DNA of 64,000 nt, from positions 62,001 to 126,000 of the forward strand of contig NZ_STGX01000013.1 of the NCBI RefSeq assembly GCF_004912155.1, given 5' to 3'. The notes beneath the pieces are model-generated. The model searched no databases. It worked only from the letters and a program-made list of their open reading frames with translations, and was not told where the DNA came from. Each line of letters opens with the position of its first letter. Positions within the stretch are counted from its first letter, which is position 1. This document shows positions 53,028 to 61,930 of the stretch, one piece after another. Source of the stretch: Glycomyces paridis. Lineage in GTDB: Bacteria > Actinomycetota > Actinomycetes > Mycobacteriales > Micromonosporaceae. The translations under genes and the position numbers were made by a program.

Positions 53028-54203
53028 GTGGCGATGGACAACTTCCGCATCTTGAACGACCCGGTGAACGGCGGCATGTCCGGCCTGGCCAAGGCCAGCG
53101 CGGACTGGCGGCGCCTCGCGCACAACGTCGAGGCGCTCGCGGCCGTCGCGGGCGTGCCGATGATGGCGATGGTCAAGGCCGACGCGTACGGGCACGGCAT
53201 GGTCCCGGCGGCGCGCGTGTCCCTGGAGGCCGGGGCGGCGGGCCTGGGCGTGGTGACGCTCCGGGAGGCCTGGCAGCTCAAGCGCCTCCCCGACCTCGCG
53301 GGGGCGACGGTCATGGCGTTCTTCTTCTCCCCCGAGCAGCCGGGCCTGGCCGAGGTCGTGGGCGCCGGGATCGAGCTCGGTGTCTCTTCGCTGGCGCAGC
53401 TCGACGCGGTCGGCGCGGCGGCCGAGGCGGCGGGCCGACCCGCGCGTGTCCATCTCAAGGCCGACACGGGCATGTCGCGCGGCGGCGTCCCCGAGCACGA
53501 ATGGGACCGGTTCACCGAGGCGGCGGCGAAGCGCCAGGCGGCCGGCGCGGTGGTCGCCGTCGGCGCGTGGAGCCACCTGGCCTGCGCCGACGAGGTCGAC
53601 CATCCGGCGAACGCGGCGCAGAAGGCTGCTTTCGAGCGGTACCTGGAGGCCGTCGGTGCCGCGGGCCTGGAGCCCGAGGTGCGCCACCTCGCGAACTCGG
53701 CGGCGCTCATCGCCGACCCCGAGACCCGTTACGACATGGTCCGTCCCGGCATCGCGCTGTACGGGTACAACCCGGTGCCGCGGTTCGCGGTCGACCTGCG
53801 TCCGGTCTTGGAGTTGCGTTCGACCGTGATGTCCTGCAAGCGGCTCCCCGCCGGGACGGGGATCTCGTACGGCCACACGGTGGTTTTGGAGCGGGACACG
53901 AACGTGGCGCTGGTGCCGCTCGGCTACGCCGACGGGGTGCCGCGGGCGGCTTCGGGGCGCGCGGAGGTCTACCTCGCGGGGCGGCGGCGCCGGGTCCTGG
54001 GGCGGATCTGCATGGACCAGTTCGTGGTCGACTGCGGTGACGACGTGGTGCGCCCGGGGGAGCCGGTGGTGCTCATCGGCGCGGGCGAGCAGCACCCGGA
54101 CGCCGATGACTGGTCGGCGTGGGCCGGGACCATCCCGAACGACGTCCTGACCGGTCTGGGCTCGCGGGTCCCGAGGCTGTGGAACCGGGGCGTCACCGCC
54201 TAG
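53028..54203 (+). CDS. alr: Alanine racemase
   Basis: PLP enzyme of 391 residues supplying D-alanine for peptidoglycan. The PLP lysine is in MAMVKADAYGHG (~residue 49); the second catalytic base tyrosine lies in the GTGISYGHTVV region, and VPLGYADGVPR and ICMDQFVVD are typical. GTG 53028 is 7 nt after TACCCT (53015-53020), so leaderless. It opens a cluster with the alpha/beta hydrolase and tsaE-tsaB-rimI-tsaD, an order conserved in actinobacteria. Confidence 0.96.
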   Translation: MAMDNFRILNDPVNGGMSGLAKASADWRRLAHNVEALAAVAGVPMMAMVKADAYGHGMVPAARVSLEAGAAGLGVVTLREAWQLKRLPDLAGATVMAFFFSPEQPGLAEVVGAGIELGVSSLAQLDAVGAAAEAAGRPARVHLKADTGMSRGGVPEHEWDRFTEAAAKRQAAGAVVAVGAWSHLACADEVDHPANAAQKAAFERYLEAVGAAGLEPEVRHLANSAALIADPETRYDMVRPGIALYGYNPVPRFAVDLRPVLELRSTVMSCKRLPAGTGISYGHTVVLERDTNVALVPLGYADGVPRAASGRAEVYLAGRRRRVLGRICMDQFVVDCGDDVVRPGEPVVLIGAGEQHPDADDWSAWAGTIPNDVLTGLGSRVPRLWNRGVTA

Positions 54204-54267
54204 GCGCACCGCCGACAGCACCACTCCTCCGAGAGCACTGTCCCCTCTGAGAGCACTGTGAGGCCGC

Positions 54268-55455
54268 ATGAGTGAGAAGCGTTCCCGTCGTCTGCGCGGT
54301 CTGGCGATCGCGGGCGGGGTCACCGGAGGCGTCGCCCTGGGGGCGGCGCTGGCGTGGGGGGTGCCGCGGTACCTGGCGCGGCGGACGCGGGCGTCCTCGG
54401 CCGACCCGTACGCGCACGAGCCGTTCGAGCTGCCGCCGCAGCGGTGGGTGGGCACGGTCCGCACGCGCGACGGGGTCGCGGTGCACGTGGAGACGACCGG
54501 GCCGGAGGACGCCGACCTGACGGTGGTGTTCGCGCACGGGTACATGCAGGACATGGGCACGTTCTACTTCCAGCGCAAGGCGCTCGCCGAGGCCGAGGGC
54601 CTGTCGGTGCGCGGGGTGTTCTACGACCAGCCGGGCCACGGGCGTTCGGGGGCGCTGCCGCGCACCGAGTACGCGATGGAGGACCTGGCCGAGGTGCTTC
54701 ACGACGTGCTCGCCGCGGTCGCCCCGTCCGGGCCGCTCGTCCTGGTGGGGCATTCGATGGGCGGCATGGCGATCCAGACGTACGCGCGCGTGCACGGCCG
54801 GGACTTCCACGAGCGGGTGAAGGGCGTGGCGTTCCTGTCGAGCAGCGCCTCGGGCATGGACACGGTCGAGACGAAGCCGATGCGGGCGCTGCGGCGGCTG
54901 CGGCGGACGGTCCTGCCGATGCTCCAGCAGGTCGCGGGCTGGACCCCGGACCTCATCGACCGGTCGCGGCTCCTGGCGGGCGACCTCGGCTGGCTGCTGA
55001 CGCGCCGGTCGGCGTTCGGGCACGCCGACCCGCCGTGCTCGCTGGTCAGCCTGGTGGAGGCGATGAACCGGCGCACCTCCATCCAGAGCATCGTCGGCTA
55101 CGCGCGCGCTATCCTCGACCACGACGAGACGGCGACGCTGCCGCAGTTCAAGGGCCTGCCGGCACTCGTGGCGGTCGGCGACATGGACCTGCTGACGCCT
55201 CCGGAGCACTCGCGGCGCCTCGCCGCGGCGCTGGAGGGGTCGCGATTCGCGCTCATAGCCGAGGCGGCCCATTCGCCCCAGCTGGAGTACCCTGGTGAAA
55301 TCTCACAACTGTTGTTGGAGATGATCGACAAAGTCGCCGCCGAGGTCGGCAACGGCCCCACTGCGGGCGCCGAGGCCGCACCGGCGGACGACCGCGGGCG
55401 AAACCGCAGGTGGACCCCGTTCTCGCGCCACAACAAGCATCGCCTCGAACCGTGA
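54268..55455 (+). CDS. Membrane-anchored alpha/beta hydrolase
   Basis: A 395-residue hydrolase. An N-terminal membrane helix (LAIAGGVTGGVALGAALAWGV) is followed by the alpha/beta core with the oxyanion VFAHGYMQDMGTF, nucleophile elbow LVGHSMGGMA (~residue 157), Asp in VAVGDMDLLTP and His in AEAAHSPQLEYP. Position between alr and tsaE is conserved in actinobacteria; function unknown. Upstream, the motif GAGAGCACTGT occurs twice (54231-54241 region and 17 bp further), a small direct repeat in the 64-bp gap. Confidence 0.88.
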   Translation: MSEKRSRRLRGLAIAGGVTGGVALGAALAWGVPRYLARRTRASSADPYAHEPFELPPQRWVGTVRTRDGVAVHVETTGPEDADLTVVFAHGYMQDMGTFYFQRKALAEAEGLSVRGVFYDQPGHGRSGALPRTEYAMEDLAEVLHDVLAAVAPSGPLVLVGHSMGGMAIQTYARVHGRDFHERVKGVAFLSSSASGMDTVETKPMRALRRLRRTVLPMLQQVAGWTPDLIDRSRLLAGDLGWLLTRRSAFGHADPPCSLVSLVEAMNRRTSIQSIVGYARAILDHDETATLPQFKGLPALVAVGDMDLLTPPEHSRRLAAALEGSRFALIAEAAHSPQLEYPGEISQLLLEMIDKVAAEVGNGPTAGAEAAPADDRGRNRRWTPFSRHNKHRLEP

Positions 55456-55543
55456 AACCGGTCCCGGGGCGCCACGACACCGCGGTCACGCGGGACGCGC
55501 ATCCGGCGCGGCCGCGGACCCGACGCTCTCGGAGGAGTGCAAC

Positions 55544-56035
55544 GTGAGGCTTCAGCTTCCTACGGCCGCAGACACCCACGAGTTCGGGCTGCGCCTGGCC
55601 GCGCTGCTGCGCGCGGGCGACCTGGTGATCCTCACCGGCCCGCTCGGCGCCGGGAAGACCGCCCTCACCCAGGGCATCGGCGCCGGCCTCGGCGTCGAGG
55701 GCCGCATCACCAGCCCCACCTTCGTCATCGCCCGCTCGCACCGCGCCGGCGAGGCGGGCGTGCCGCTCGTCCACGTCGACGCCTACCGCCTGGAGCACCT
55801 CGACGAACTCGACGACCTCGACCTGGACACCGACGTCGACGCCGCCGTGACCGTCGTCGAATGGGGCGCGGGCCTGGCCGAGCGCCTCGCCGAGTCCCAC
55901 CTGGAGATCGCCGTGGACCGCCGCACCGGCGCCACCGGTGAGGACGAGACCCGCGAGGCCGTTCTCCACGCGCGCGGCGGCGACTGGGCCGAACGCCTCG
56001 CCGCCCTCGGCCTCCCGGTCGGCGCGGCCGCATGA
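55544..56035 (+). CDS. tsaE: tRNA t6A biosynthesis ATPase TsaE
   Basis: A 163-residue P-loop protein needed with TsaB and TsaD for threonylcarbamoyladenosine at tRNA position 37. Walker A is LTGPLGAGKTALTQGIG; ITSPTFVI and HVDAYRLEHLDEL are the family's switch motifs, then VVEWGAGLAE. GTG 55544 has GGAGGAG. Overlaps tsaB by 4 bp. Confidence 0.95.
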   Translation: MRLQLPTAADTHEFGLRLAALLRAGDLVILTGPLGAGKTALTQGIGAGLGVEGRITSPTFVIARSHRAGEAGVPLVHVDAYRLEHLDELDDLDLDTDVDAAVTVVEWGAGLAERLAESHLEIAVDRRTGATGEDETREAVLHARGGDWAERLAALGLPVGAAA

Positions 56036-56700
56036 GGGTCCTCGCGATCGACACCGCCACCAGCGCCGTCCAGGCCGCCCTCGTCGACCTCGACGGGAAC
56101 GGCGACGGCCTCGACGGCGACGACCTGTTCCTCACCGCGTTCCGCCGCGAGATCGACGGCCGCGGGCACGTCGAGAAGCTCGCCCCGTTCATCGAGGCGT
56201 GCCTCGCCGAGGCCGGGCGCACCGCCGCCGACGTCGACGCCGTCGTCGCCGGGATCGGCCCCGGCCCCTTCACCGGCCTGCGCGTCGGCATGGTCACCGC
56301 CGCCGCCTTCGCCGACGGCGCCGGCATCCCCGTCTACGGCGTCTGCTCCCTCGACGGCATCGGCGCCAACACGCGCGGCCGGGCCCTCGTCGCCACCGAC
56401 GCCCGCCGCAAAGAGGTCTACTGGGCCCTCTACGAAGACGGCGCGCGCGAGGGCGAACCGCAGGTCTGCAAGCCCTCCGACCTGCCCGAGACCGGCGCCG
56501 ACTACGCCATCGGCGAAGGCGCCAGCCTGTACGCCGACCAACTCAAGGTGCCCGCCGAGACCGCGCCCGTCTACCCCGACCTCGTCAAACTCGTCGAACT
56601 CGCCGCCCCGCGCCTCCTCGCCGGCGCCCCGAGCGAACAGCTGACGCCGCTGTACCTGCGCCGCCCCGACGCGCAGCCCGCGCCCGGCCCGCCGCGCTAG
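56032..56700 (+). CDS. tsaB: tRNA t6A biosynthesis protein TsaB
   Basis: A 222-residue ASKHA-fold partner of TsaD, starting VLAIDTATSAVQAALVD and containing the PGPFTGLRVGMVTAAAFA motif. It is catalytically inactive in the family but bridges TsaD and TsaE. Coupled to tsaE by an ATGA overlap. Confidence 0.94.
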   Translation: MRVLAIDTATSAVQAALVDLDGNGDGLDGDDLFLTAFRREIDGRGHVEKLAPFIEACLAEAGRTAADVDAVVAGIGPGPFTGLRVGMVTAAAFADGAGIPVYGVCSLDGIGANTRGRALVATDARRKEVYWALYEDGAREGEPQVCKPSDLPETGADYAIGEGASLYADQLKVPAETAPVYPDLVKLVELAAPRLLAGAPSEQLTPLYLRRPDAQPAPGPPR

Positions 56701-56733
56701 CGACCCGCCCCCGGCGTGGTACAGCTTGAGGCG

Positions 56734-57192
56734 ATGAACGAGCACTTGCGGATCGAACGGCTGCGCTGGTGGCACCTGCCCGAGGTCGCCGAGATGGAAC
56801 TGGCGATCTTCGGGCCCGAGGCCTGGAGCGAAGGCCTGCTGTGGACCGAACTGTCAGCGGGGAACGACTACCGCGCCGTCCTTGACCGCGGCGCCGCCGA
56901 CGCGCCGATCGCCGGGTACGCCGGCACCGCCCTCAGCGACACCGAGGCCTGGATCAACAACATCGCCGTCGCCGCCGCGTACCGTCGCAGAGGCGTCGCG
57001 CGCATGCTCATGGACGACGCCCTCGCCCGCGCCCGCGCGGCCGGCGCGAAAGCCGTCTACCTGGAGGTCGCCGTCGACAACGTCCCCGCGCAGCGACTCT
57101 ACGACGCCTACGGCTTCTACGGCATCGGCGTGCGCAAGAACTACTACCAGCACACCGGCACCGACGCCGCCGTCATGAGGATGGACCTGTGA
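56734..57192 (+). CDS. rimI: Ribosomal-protein-alanine N-acetyltransferase RimI
   Basis: A 152-residue GNAT enzyme with the CoA site [18 protein letters not shown] and the C-terminal [26 protein letters not shown] motif of RimI, which acetylates the N-terminus of ribosomal protein S18. ATG 56734 is chosen because of the adjacent GAGG. The stop overlaps tsaD; the tsaB-rimI-tsaD order is classical. Confidence 0.93.
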   Translation: MNEHLRIERLRWWHLPEVAEMELAIFGPEAWSEGLLWTELSAGNDYRAVLDRGAADAPIAGYAGTALSDTEAWINNIAVAAAYRRRGVARMLMDDALARARAAGAKAVYLEVAVDNVPAQRLYDAYGFYGIGVRKNYYQHTGTDAAVMRMDL

Positions 57193-58247
57193 AGAGCGAA
57201 CCCGTGGTGATGGGCATCGAGACCTCCTGCGACGAGACCGGGGTCGGCATCGTGCGCGGCACCGAACTCCTGGCCGACGCCGTGGCCTCCTCGGTGGAGG
57301 AGCACGCCCGCTTCGGCGGCGTCGTCCCCGAGGTCGCCAGCCGCGCCCACCTGGAGGCCATGGTGCCCACCGTGCAGCGCGCCCTCGACGACGCCGGCCT
57401 CACCCTCGCCGACCTCGACGGCATCGCCGTCACCGCCGGACCCGGCCTCGCCGGGGCCCTCATGGTCGGCGTCGGCGCCGCCAAGGCCTACTCCATCGCC
57501 ACCGGCGTCCCGCTCTACGGCGTCAACCACCTCAGCGCCCACATCGCCGTCGACACCCTCGAGAACGGCCCCATCCCCGAACCCGCGATCGGCCTCCTCG
57601 TCTCCGGCGGCCACTCCTCGATCATGCTCGTCGAAGACCTCGCCGGAAAGGTCACCCAACTCGGCGCCAGCATCGACGACGCCGCAGGCGAGGCCTTCGA
57701 CAAGGTCGCGCGCCTCCTCGGCCTGCCCTTCCCCGGCGGCCCCTACATCGACCGCGCCGCCCAGAACGGCGACCGCGCGTACGTGCGATTCCCCCGCGGC
57801 CTCACCGCCGCCAAGGACATGGAACGCCACCGCTACGACTTCTCCTTCTCCGGACTCAAGACCGCCGTCGCCCGCTGGATCGAGACCCGCCGCGCCGACG
57901 GCGAGGACGTCCCCGTCGACGACGTCGCCGCCGCCTTCCAAGAAGCCGTCTGCGACGTCCTGACCGGCAAGGCCATCCTCGCCGCGAAGGAGCACGGCGT
58001 CGACACGATCCTCCTCGGCGGCGGCGTCGCGGCGAACTCGCGCCTGCGCGCGCTGGCGACCGAGCGCGCCGAACAGGCCGGCATCACCCTGCGCTACCCG
58101 AGGCCGAAGTTGTGCACCGACAACGGCGCGATGGTCGCCGCCCTCGGCTCGCACCTCGTCGCCGCGGGCGTCGCCCCGTCCCGGATCGACTTCCCCGCGA
58201 ACTCCTCGATGAACATCGAGGTCGTCTCCCTGGCCGACCGCCTCTGA
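57189..58247 (+). CDS. tsaD: tRNA threonylcarbamoyltransferase TsaD
   Basis: A 352-residue Kae1/Qri7-family enzyme transferring the threonylcarbamoyl group to A37. Features: [15 protein letters not shown], the metal-binding NHLSAHIAV histidines, [14 protein letters not shown], and [10 protein letters not shown] near the end. Starts at GTG 57189 overlapping rimI (GTGA). Functions in complex with TsaB and TsaE. Confidence 0.97.
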   Translation: MKSEPVVMGIETSCDETGVGIVRGTELLADAVASSVEEHARFGGVVPEVASRAHLEAMVPTVQRALDDAGLTLADLDGIAVTAGPGLAGALMVGVGAAKAYSIATGVPLYGVNHLSAHIAVDTLENGPIPEPAIGLLVSGGHSSIMLVEDLAGKVTQLGASIDDAAGEAFDKVARLLGLPFPGGPYIDRAAQNGDRAYVRFPRGLTAAKDMERHRYDFSFSGLKTAVARWIETRRADGEDVPVDDVAAAFQEAVCDVLTGKAILAAKEHGVDTILLGGGVAANSRLRALATERAEQAGITLRYPRPKLCTDNGAMVAALGSHLVAAGVAPSRIDFPANSSMNIEVVSLADRL

Positions 58248-58306
58248 CGGACCCCGCGCGTACGATGGCGCCGCAACCGCCACCCGCGCACCAGGAGGAG
58301 ACCGCC

Positions 58307-58534
58307 ATGGCCGACAAGCCCAAGGGACCCACGTCGTACTTCCCGTCGATCGAGCGGCAGTACGGCCGCCCGATCGCCGACTGGCTGGCCGACCTGGAAT
58401 CGAGCGGCCTCGAAGGCCACAAGGCCCAGGTCGACTGGCTCAAGGCCGAGCACGGGCTCGGCCACGGCCACGCGAACGCGCTCGTGGCCTACGGACTCAA
58501 CCCCGGCAAGTACGCCGACTACCCCGAGGCCTGA
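58307..58534 (+). CDS. DUF4287 domain-containing small protein
   Basis: A 75-residue soluble protein: GPTSYFPSIERQYGRPIADW, then VDWLKAEHGLGHGHANALVAY, matching DUF4287, a family of short conserved proteins of unknown function. ATG 58307 has AGGAGG. 60 bp after tsaD and probably cotranscribed; followed by a shared bidirectional terminator. Confidence 0.88.
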   Translation: MADKPKGPTSYFPSIERQYGRPIADWLADLESSGLEGHKAQVDWLKAEHGLGHGHANALVAYGLNPGKYADYPEA

Positions 58535-58544
58535 GGACGCGAAA

Positions 58545-58568
58545 GGACCCCGGCGGATGCCGGGGTCC
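58545..58568. terminator. Bidirectional terminator hairpin
   Basis: GGACCCCGGC (58545-58554) pairs perfectly with GCCGGGGTCC (58559-58568) around GGAT, between the convergent DUF4287 and DUF998 genes; CATTT follows on the plus strand. Confidence 0.75.
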
Positions 58569-58576
58569 CATTTCCG

Positions 58577-59239
58577 TTACCGGTTGCGGCGCAGCGCATC
58601 GAAGCAGACCGCCGCGGCCCACACCCAGATGACCGCGCCTCCGGCGAACATGAACCGGTAGTCGGCCAGGGCGAACGAGGCGCCGGTCAGGCCCAGGTCG
58701 AGGACGGCCGCGGCGACGCACACGCCCGCCCAGAGGCCGCGTCCCTCGCGGGCGTACCTGCGCGCGAACACGATGCAGGCGACCACCAGCGACAGGCTCG
58801 CACCGGCAGGCGCGAACGAGTGCAGGACGCCGTGCCAGCTCAGCTCGGCCGGGGCGCCCTCGGGCGTCCCGATCGGGTAGCCGAACGCCGGGTCGGCGGT
58901 GAAGACGCCCGCCCAGACCAGGGCGAACCCGTAGACGGCGAACAGCCTCGGACCCCACACGCGACCCGGGCCCTCGGTGAGCGCGGCCCGCAGCCCGAAG
59001 GCCCCGGCGAGCGCGAGCAGCCCCGCGATGACGAAGTTGGCGATGTGGATCCATCCGAGTTCGCTGAGGCTCAACATGCTCAGCGGGTGCACGACCGGGT
59101 CGAAGCCCTCGCGGGTCGCGGCCTGGACGAGCGTGGCGGTGACGAACAGCGGCCCGGCGACGGCGCCCGCCGCCAGCAGTCGAGTGATCGAAGCATTGCG
59201 GACGGTGACATCGGGGGACGTAACGGGTGCGGTGGTCAT
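58577..59239 (-). CDS. DUF998 membrane protein
   Basis: A 220-residue protein with six predicted helices, typical of DUF998 (GPLFVTATLVQAATREGFDPVVHPLSMLSLSELGWIHIANFV). No catalytic function is known for the family. ATG 59239 has GGAG seven nt upstream. Lies downstream of a second small membrane gene on the same strand and may be controlled by the divergent TetR gene with it. Confidence 0.85.
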   Translation of the reverse strand: MTTAPVTSPDVTVRNASITRLLAAGAVAGPLFVTATLVQAATREGFDPVVHPLSMLSLSELGWIHIANFVIAGLLALAGAFGLRAALTEGPGRVWGPRLFAVYGFALVWAGVFTADPAFGYPIGTPEGAPAELSWHGVLHSFAPAGASLSLVVACIVFARRYAREGRGLWAGVCVAAAVLDLGLTGASFALADYRFMFAGGAVIWVWAAAVCFDALRRNR

Positions 59240-59343
59240 GGGGTGCTCCTTGCGGCGGTGCCCTGCCGGGCGGTGATCGGGGTGCTGTCGGTGTAGACGA
59301 GGCGGGCGCCTCGCATTCATCGCGGCCGCAGGCGGCTCGTGGT

Positions 59344-59742
59344 CTACTGCGGCGCAGGGGAAGGCGTTCGAGCGGCGCGACGCGTGCCCGCGACGAGCAG
59401 ACCCGCGGCGACGGTGACCGCGATCCACGGCGCCGGCTCGAAGACGAGCCCGGCGGCGACCGACCAGGCGCCGACCGTCCAGCCGATGAACGCAGGCGGC
59501 GTGATGCCCTTGCGGCGCAGCCACAGCACGGTCAGGCCGAGGACCAGGAGCGGGGCGCCGAAGCTGCCGAAGGTCATCCAGAACGCGCCGGAGGCGGGCC
59601 CCATCTGCGCGAGGGTGCCCTCGGGCATCCACAGGCCGCCGGTGAACCAGGTGCGGGCGTGGCTCGGCGCGAGCAGCGCGAGGCCGAGCAGGAGGTGCGC
59701 GGCCCCGAGGACGGTGAAGATGCGTCCGGCCCAAGCGATCAT
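59344..59742 (-). CDS. Hypothetical four-helix membrane protein (DUF6463-like)
   Basis: A 132-residue protein with four hydrophobic helices and the sequence AGRIFTVLGAAHLLLGLALL at the N-terminus, resembling small DUF6463-type membrane proteins. ATG 59742 is used because GAGGGAG lies just upstream. Divergent from a TetR gene with a 64-bp gap rich in inverted repeats, so it is a probable repressor target. Confidence 0.7.
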   Translation of the reverse strand: MIAWAGRIFTVLGAAHLLLGLALLAPSHARTWFTGGLWMPEGTLAQMGPASGAFWMTFGSFGAPLLVLGLTVLWLRRKGITPPAFIGWTVGAWSVAAGLVFEPAPWIAVTVAAGLLVAGTRRAARTPSPAPQ

Positions 59743-59776
59743 GGCATGCTCCCTCATGATTACGGAACTGTTGGTT

Positions 59777-59806
59777 TCGGAACTGACGGTTCCCTATCAT
59801 AGGGAG
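59777..59806. promoter_or_regulatory. TetR operator overlapping its own leaderless promoter
   Basis: Palindromes GGAAC-tgacg-GTTCC (59779-59793) and CCCTA-tca-TAGGG (59792-59804) abut. The second contains TATCAT (59795-59800), the -10 box lying 6 nt before ATG 59807. A half-site GGAACTG repeats upstream near 59764. Confidence 0.65.
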
Positions 59807-60394
59807 ATGCCGAAACCGAAGCAAGCCGCGGGACGCCCGAGGGACGGTCAGATCGATCACGCCATCGCAAGGGCCACACGCGAAGTCCTCGCCGAACGCG
59901 GCTACGCCAAACTCACCGTCGACGCCGTGGCCGCCCGGGCCGGCGTCGGCAAGGCCGCGATCTACCGCCGCTTCGCCACCAAGCAGGAGATGATCTTCGC
60001 GGCCACCGTGCACGACATGGAGGAGCCGCCCCCGCCCGACTCCGGCTCCCTCCGCGGCGACCTCGCCGCCGTCTGCGCCACGATCGCCGACCAGCTCGGC
60101 ACCGCCGCCCCCGACGTCCTGCACGGCCTCCTCGCCGACCTCCACGGCGACTCGGCGCTGGGCGCCCGCTTCACCGGCACCTTCATCGAACGCGAACGCT
60201 TCGTCATCGACACCGTCCTCGACCGCGCCCTCGCCCGCGGCGACCTCGCCCGCAGGCCCGACACCGCCGAGGTCCACGCCCAGCTCATCGGCCCGATCTT
60301 CTTCTGGCTCATGATCCTCGGCGGCGACAGAGATCAGGTGCCGGCGTTCAGCCGCACCGTTGCGGACACGGTCGCCGCCTCGCTTGCCGCGTAG
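59807..60394 (+). CDS. TetR family transcriptional regulator
   Basis: A 195-residue regulator with helix-turn-helix IARATREVLAERGYAKLTVDAVAARAGVGKAAIYRRFATKQEM (residues ~20-62) and a C-terminal domain of the TetR_C_16/AcrR-like type. ATG 59807 is a leaderless start (TATCAT six nt upstream). Overlap of palindromes with that box suggests autorepression. Likely targets are the divergent membrane genes. Confidence 0.9.
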   Translation: MPKPKQAAGRPRDGQIDHAIARATREVLAERGYAKLTVDAVAARAGVGKAAIYRRFATKQEMIFAATVHDMEEPPPPDSGSLRGDLAAVCATIADQLGTAAPDVLHGLLADLHGDSALGARFTGTFIERERFVIDTVLDRALARGDLARRPDTAEVHAQLIGPIFFWLMILGGDRDQVPAFSRTVADTVAASLAA

Positions 60395-60493
60395 CCGTCG
60401 GCGACCGAGAGCCTGGTCGCCACCGGCGCGTATCGGCTATGCTCTGCGCCGAGCCCCTCACGTCTCTCAGCGCATCCCCCGAACGGAGACGAT

Positions 60494-61402
60494 ATGACCA
60501 CGACCTCGGCCCCCATCCACGCACCCGCGACACCCGTGCAGCACGGGATGACGCCGATCGAGATCCCCGCCCAGCCCGACGCGATCGAGCTCGGAACCGG
60601 GCAGCCGCCGGAGGCTTCGGCACCAGAGGCATGGCACAGCGAGTACGGCAGCATGTTCGCTCGCAACGTCAGCACCGCCACGCTCACCCCTGTCCTGCCG
60701 GATCCGGCCAAGGCCACCGGCACCGCCGTGATCGTGGCACCGGGCGGAGGATTCATGTCCCTGTCCATGGAGAACGAGGGCTGGGACGTCGCACGCGCGC
60801 TCGCGGACCGCGGCGTCGCCGCCTTCGTGCTGAAGTACCGGCTCAAGCCGACCCCGGAGGGTCTTGACGACTTCGCCGCGGCCCTCAGGTCGATGCTGGC
60901 CGGACCGCGCCCATCGCACCGGCATGACCCCGCCACCGCGCTCCGCTCCCTGGACGTTCAGATCGCCGACGCCCGCGCAGCGTTCGCGCTCGTGCGCAGC
61001 CGAGCGACCGAGTGGACGATCGATCCCGAGCGCGTCGGCATGGTCGGCTTCTCCGCCGGTGCCATGCTCACCGTCGCCACCGCCCTCGTCGGTGAGGATG
61101 CGAACCCGGCATTCATCGGCGATGTGTACGGTCCGCTCGCGGCGTTCGAGGTACCCGAGGATGCGCCGCCGCTGTTCATCGCGCTTGCCGCAGACGATGG
61201 GCTGATGGACCCGAGCGGGTTCCCCCTCGTCGAGAGCTGGCGCGCTGCCGGGCGGCCCGTGGAGCTCCACTTCTACGAGCAGGGCGGGCACGGGTTCGGT
61301 ATGTATCCGAAGGAGACCACCAGCACCGACTGGTTCGACTCCTTCGTGAGCTGGATGAGGATGCACGGTCTGCTCGAGCGCGCTGAGCCGACCTCCCCCT
61401 GA
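60494..61402 (+). CDS. Alpha/beta hydrolase (acetyl-esterase / xylan-esterase-like)
   Basis: A 302-residue hydrolase of the BD-FAE/Axe group: AVIVAPGGGFMSLSMENEGWDVA carries the oxyanion HGGG-like turn, the nucleophile is in VGMVGFSAGAML (~residue 190), Asp in LAADDGLMD, and His in EQGGHGFGMYP. No signal peptide, so cytoplasmic. ATG 60494 has GGAG five nt upstream. GC content is slightly lower than flanking genes. Substrate probably an acetylated sugar or small ester. Confidence 0.83.
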   Translation: MTTTSAPIHAPATPVQHGMTPIEIPAQPDAIELGTGQPPEASAPEAWHSEYGSMFARNVSTATLTPVLPDPAKATGTAVIVAPGGGFMSLSMENEGWDVARALADRGVAAFVLKYRLKPTPEGLDDFAAALRSMLAGPRPSHRHDPATALRSLDVQIADARAAFALVRSRATEWTIDPERVGMVGFSAGAMLTVATALVGEDANPAFIGDVYGPLAAFEVPEDAPPLFIALAADDGLMDPSGFPLVESWRAAGRPVELHFYEQGGHGFGMYPKETTSTDWFDSFVSWMRMHGLLERAEPTSP

Positions 61403-61503
61403 GGTCGCCTTCCCCGTAGGCCGCCGACCGTGAGACCCGCTCCGGGCGCTCTGGTGCCCTCGTCCCCGGCGAGCACGACACCGTGAACGGAAGGTGCCGA
61501 GAC

Positions 61504-61590
61504 GAACTGGATCGGGTCGAGTCGTGTTGAGCCGAAGCGAGTCGAACCGGATCGGCTCGAGTCAGGCTGAACCGGATCGGTCGAGTCGAG
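61504..61590. repeat. Degenerate tandem repeats (GAACCGGATCGG-TCGAGTC)
   Basis: Three ~21-bp units at 61504-61524, 61544-61564 and 61569-61590 share GAACYGGATCGG followed by TCGAGTC, with weaker copies between. The region lies in a 528-bp gap (61403-61930) without intact genes, next to a transposase fragment. Confidence 0.7.
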
Positions 61591-61689
61591 CGGGGCCGGA
61601 ATGTGGCCGGTCGGGTAGTGCCGTCGCGGGGCGAGACTGACGTTCGCGGGTCGGGCCGGGCGGCCTTCACTGGCAACGGTGGCGGCCGC

Positions 61690-61910
61690 GGCGACCGGGC
61701 CGTGCCGCACCCGATCCCGGGTTCCTGCGGCGGCCGCTGCCGTCGGATGCCGGTGTAGAGCACGAACAGGATGCCGTGCAAGGCTTTCCGGTCATCGAAG
61801 GCGTCTCGACCGGGTGTCCCGGCCGGCGGCTCGGGGGCCGGCGGGAGCGGCGCGCTCCTGGCCCACAGGTCGTCATCGACGAACCACGGACCCTGACTGC
61901 GCCGCTGCCG
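61690..61910 (-). pseudogene. IS5-family transposase remnant (N-terminal part)
   Basis: On the minus strand the translation gives FVDDDLWARSAPLPP, then DRKALHGILFVLYTGIR and PQEPGIGCG, clearly the N-terminal DUF4096 region of an IS5-group transposase (compare DDLWARIEPLLPP, GILFVLYTGI, PQELGFGSG). After this the similarity is lost, with a probable frameshift, and no DDE domain, stop-to-stop ORF or terminal repeats remain. A relic of an insertion, immediately beside the MFS gene. Confidence 0.75.
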
Positions 61911-61930
61911 CGGCCCGCACTTCCCACGCC

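Noticed and set aside
50752-54560. Very long minus-strand frames opposite metE and alr
   Set aside because: Typical antisense open frames of GC-rich coding DNA; Arg/Gly/His-rich translation with no domain.
61501-61600. CRISPR array
   Set aside because: Units are degenerate, unevenly spaced and lack unique spacers of constant length; no cas genes are present.
61176-61680. Possible intact transposase continuing across the repeat region
   Set aside because: Only the N-terminal motif is recognisable; no DDE residues or inverted terminal repeats were found, so only a relic is reported.
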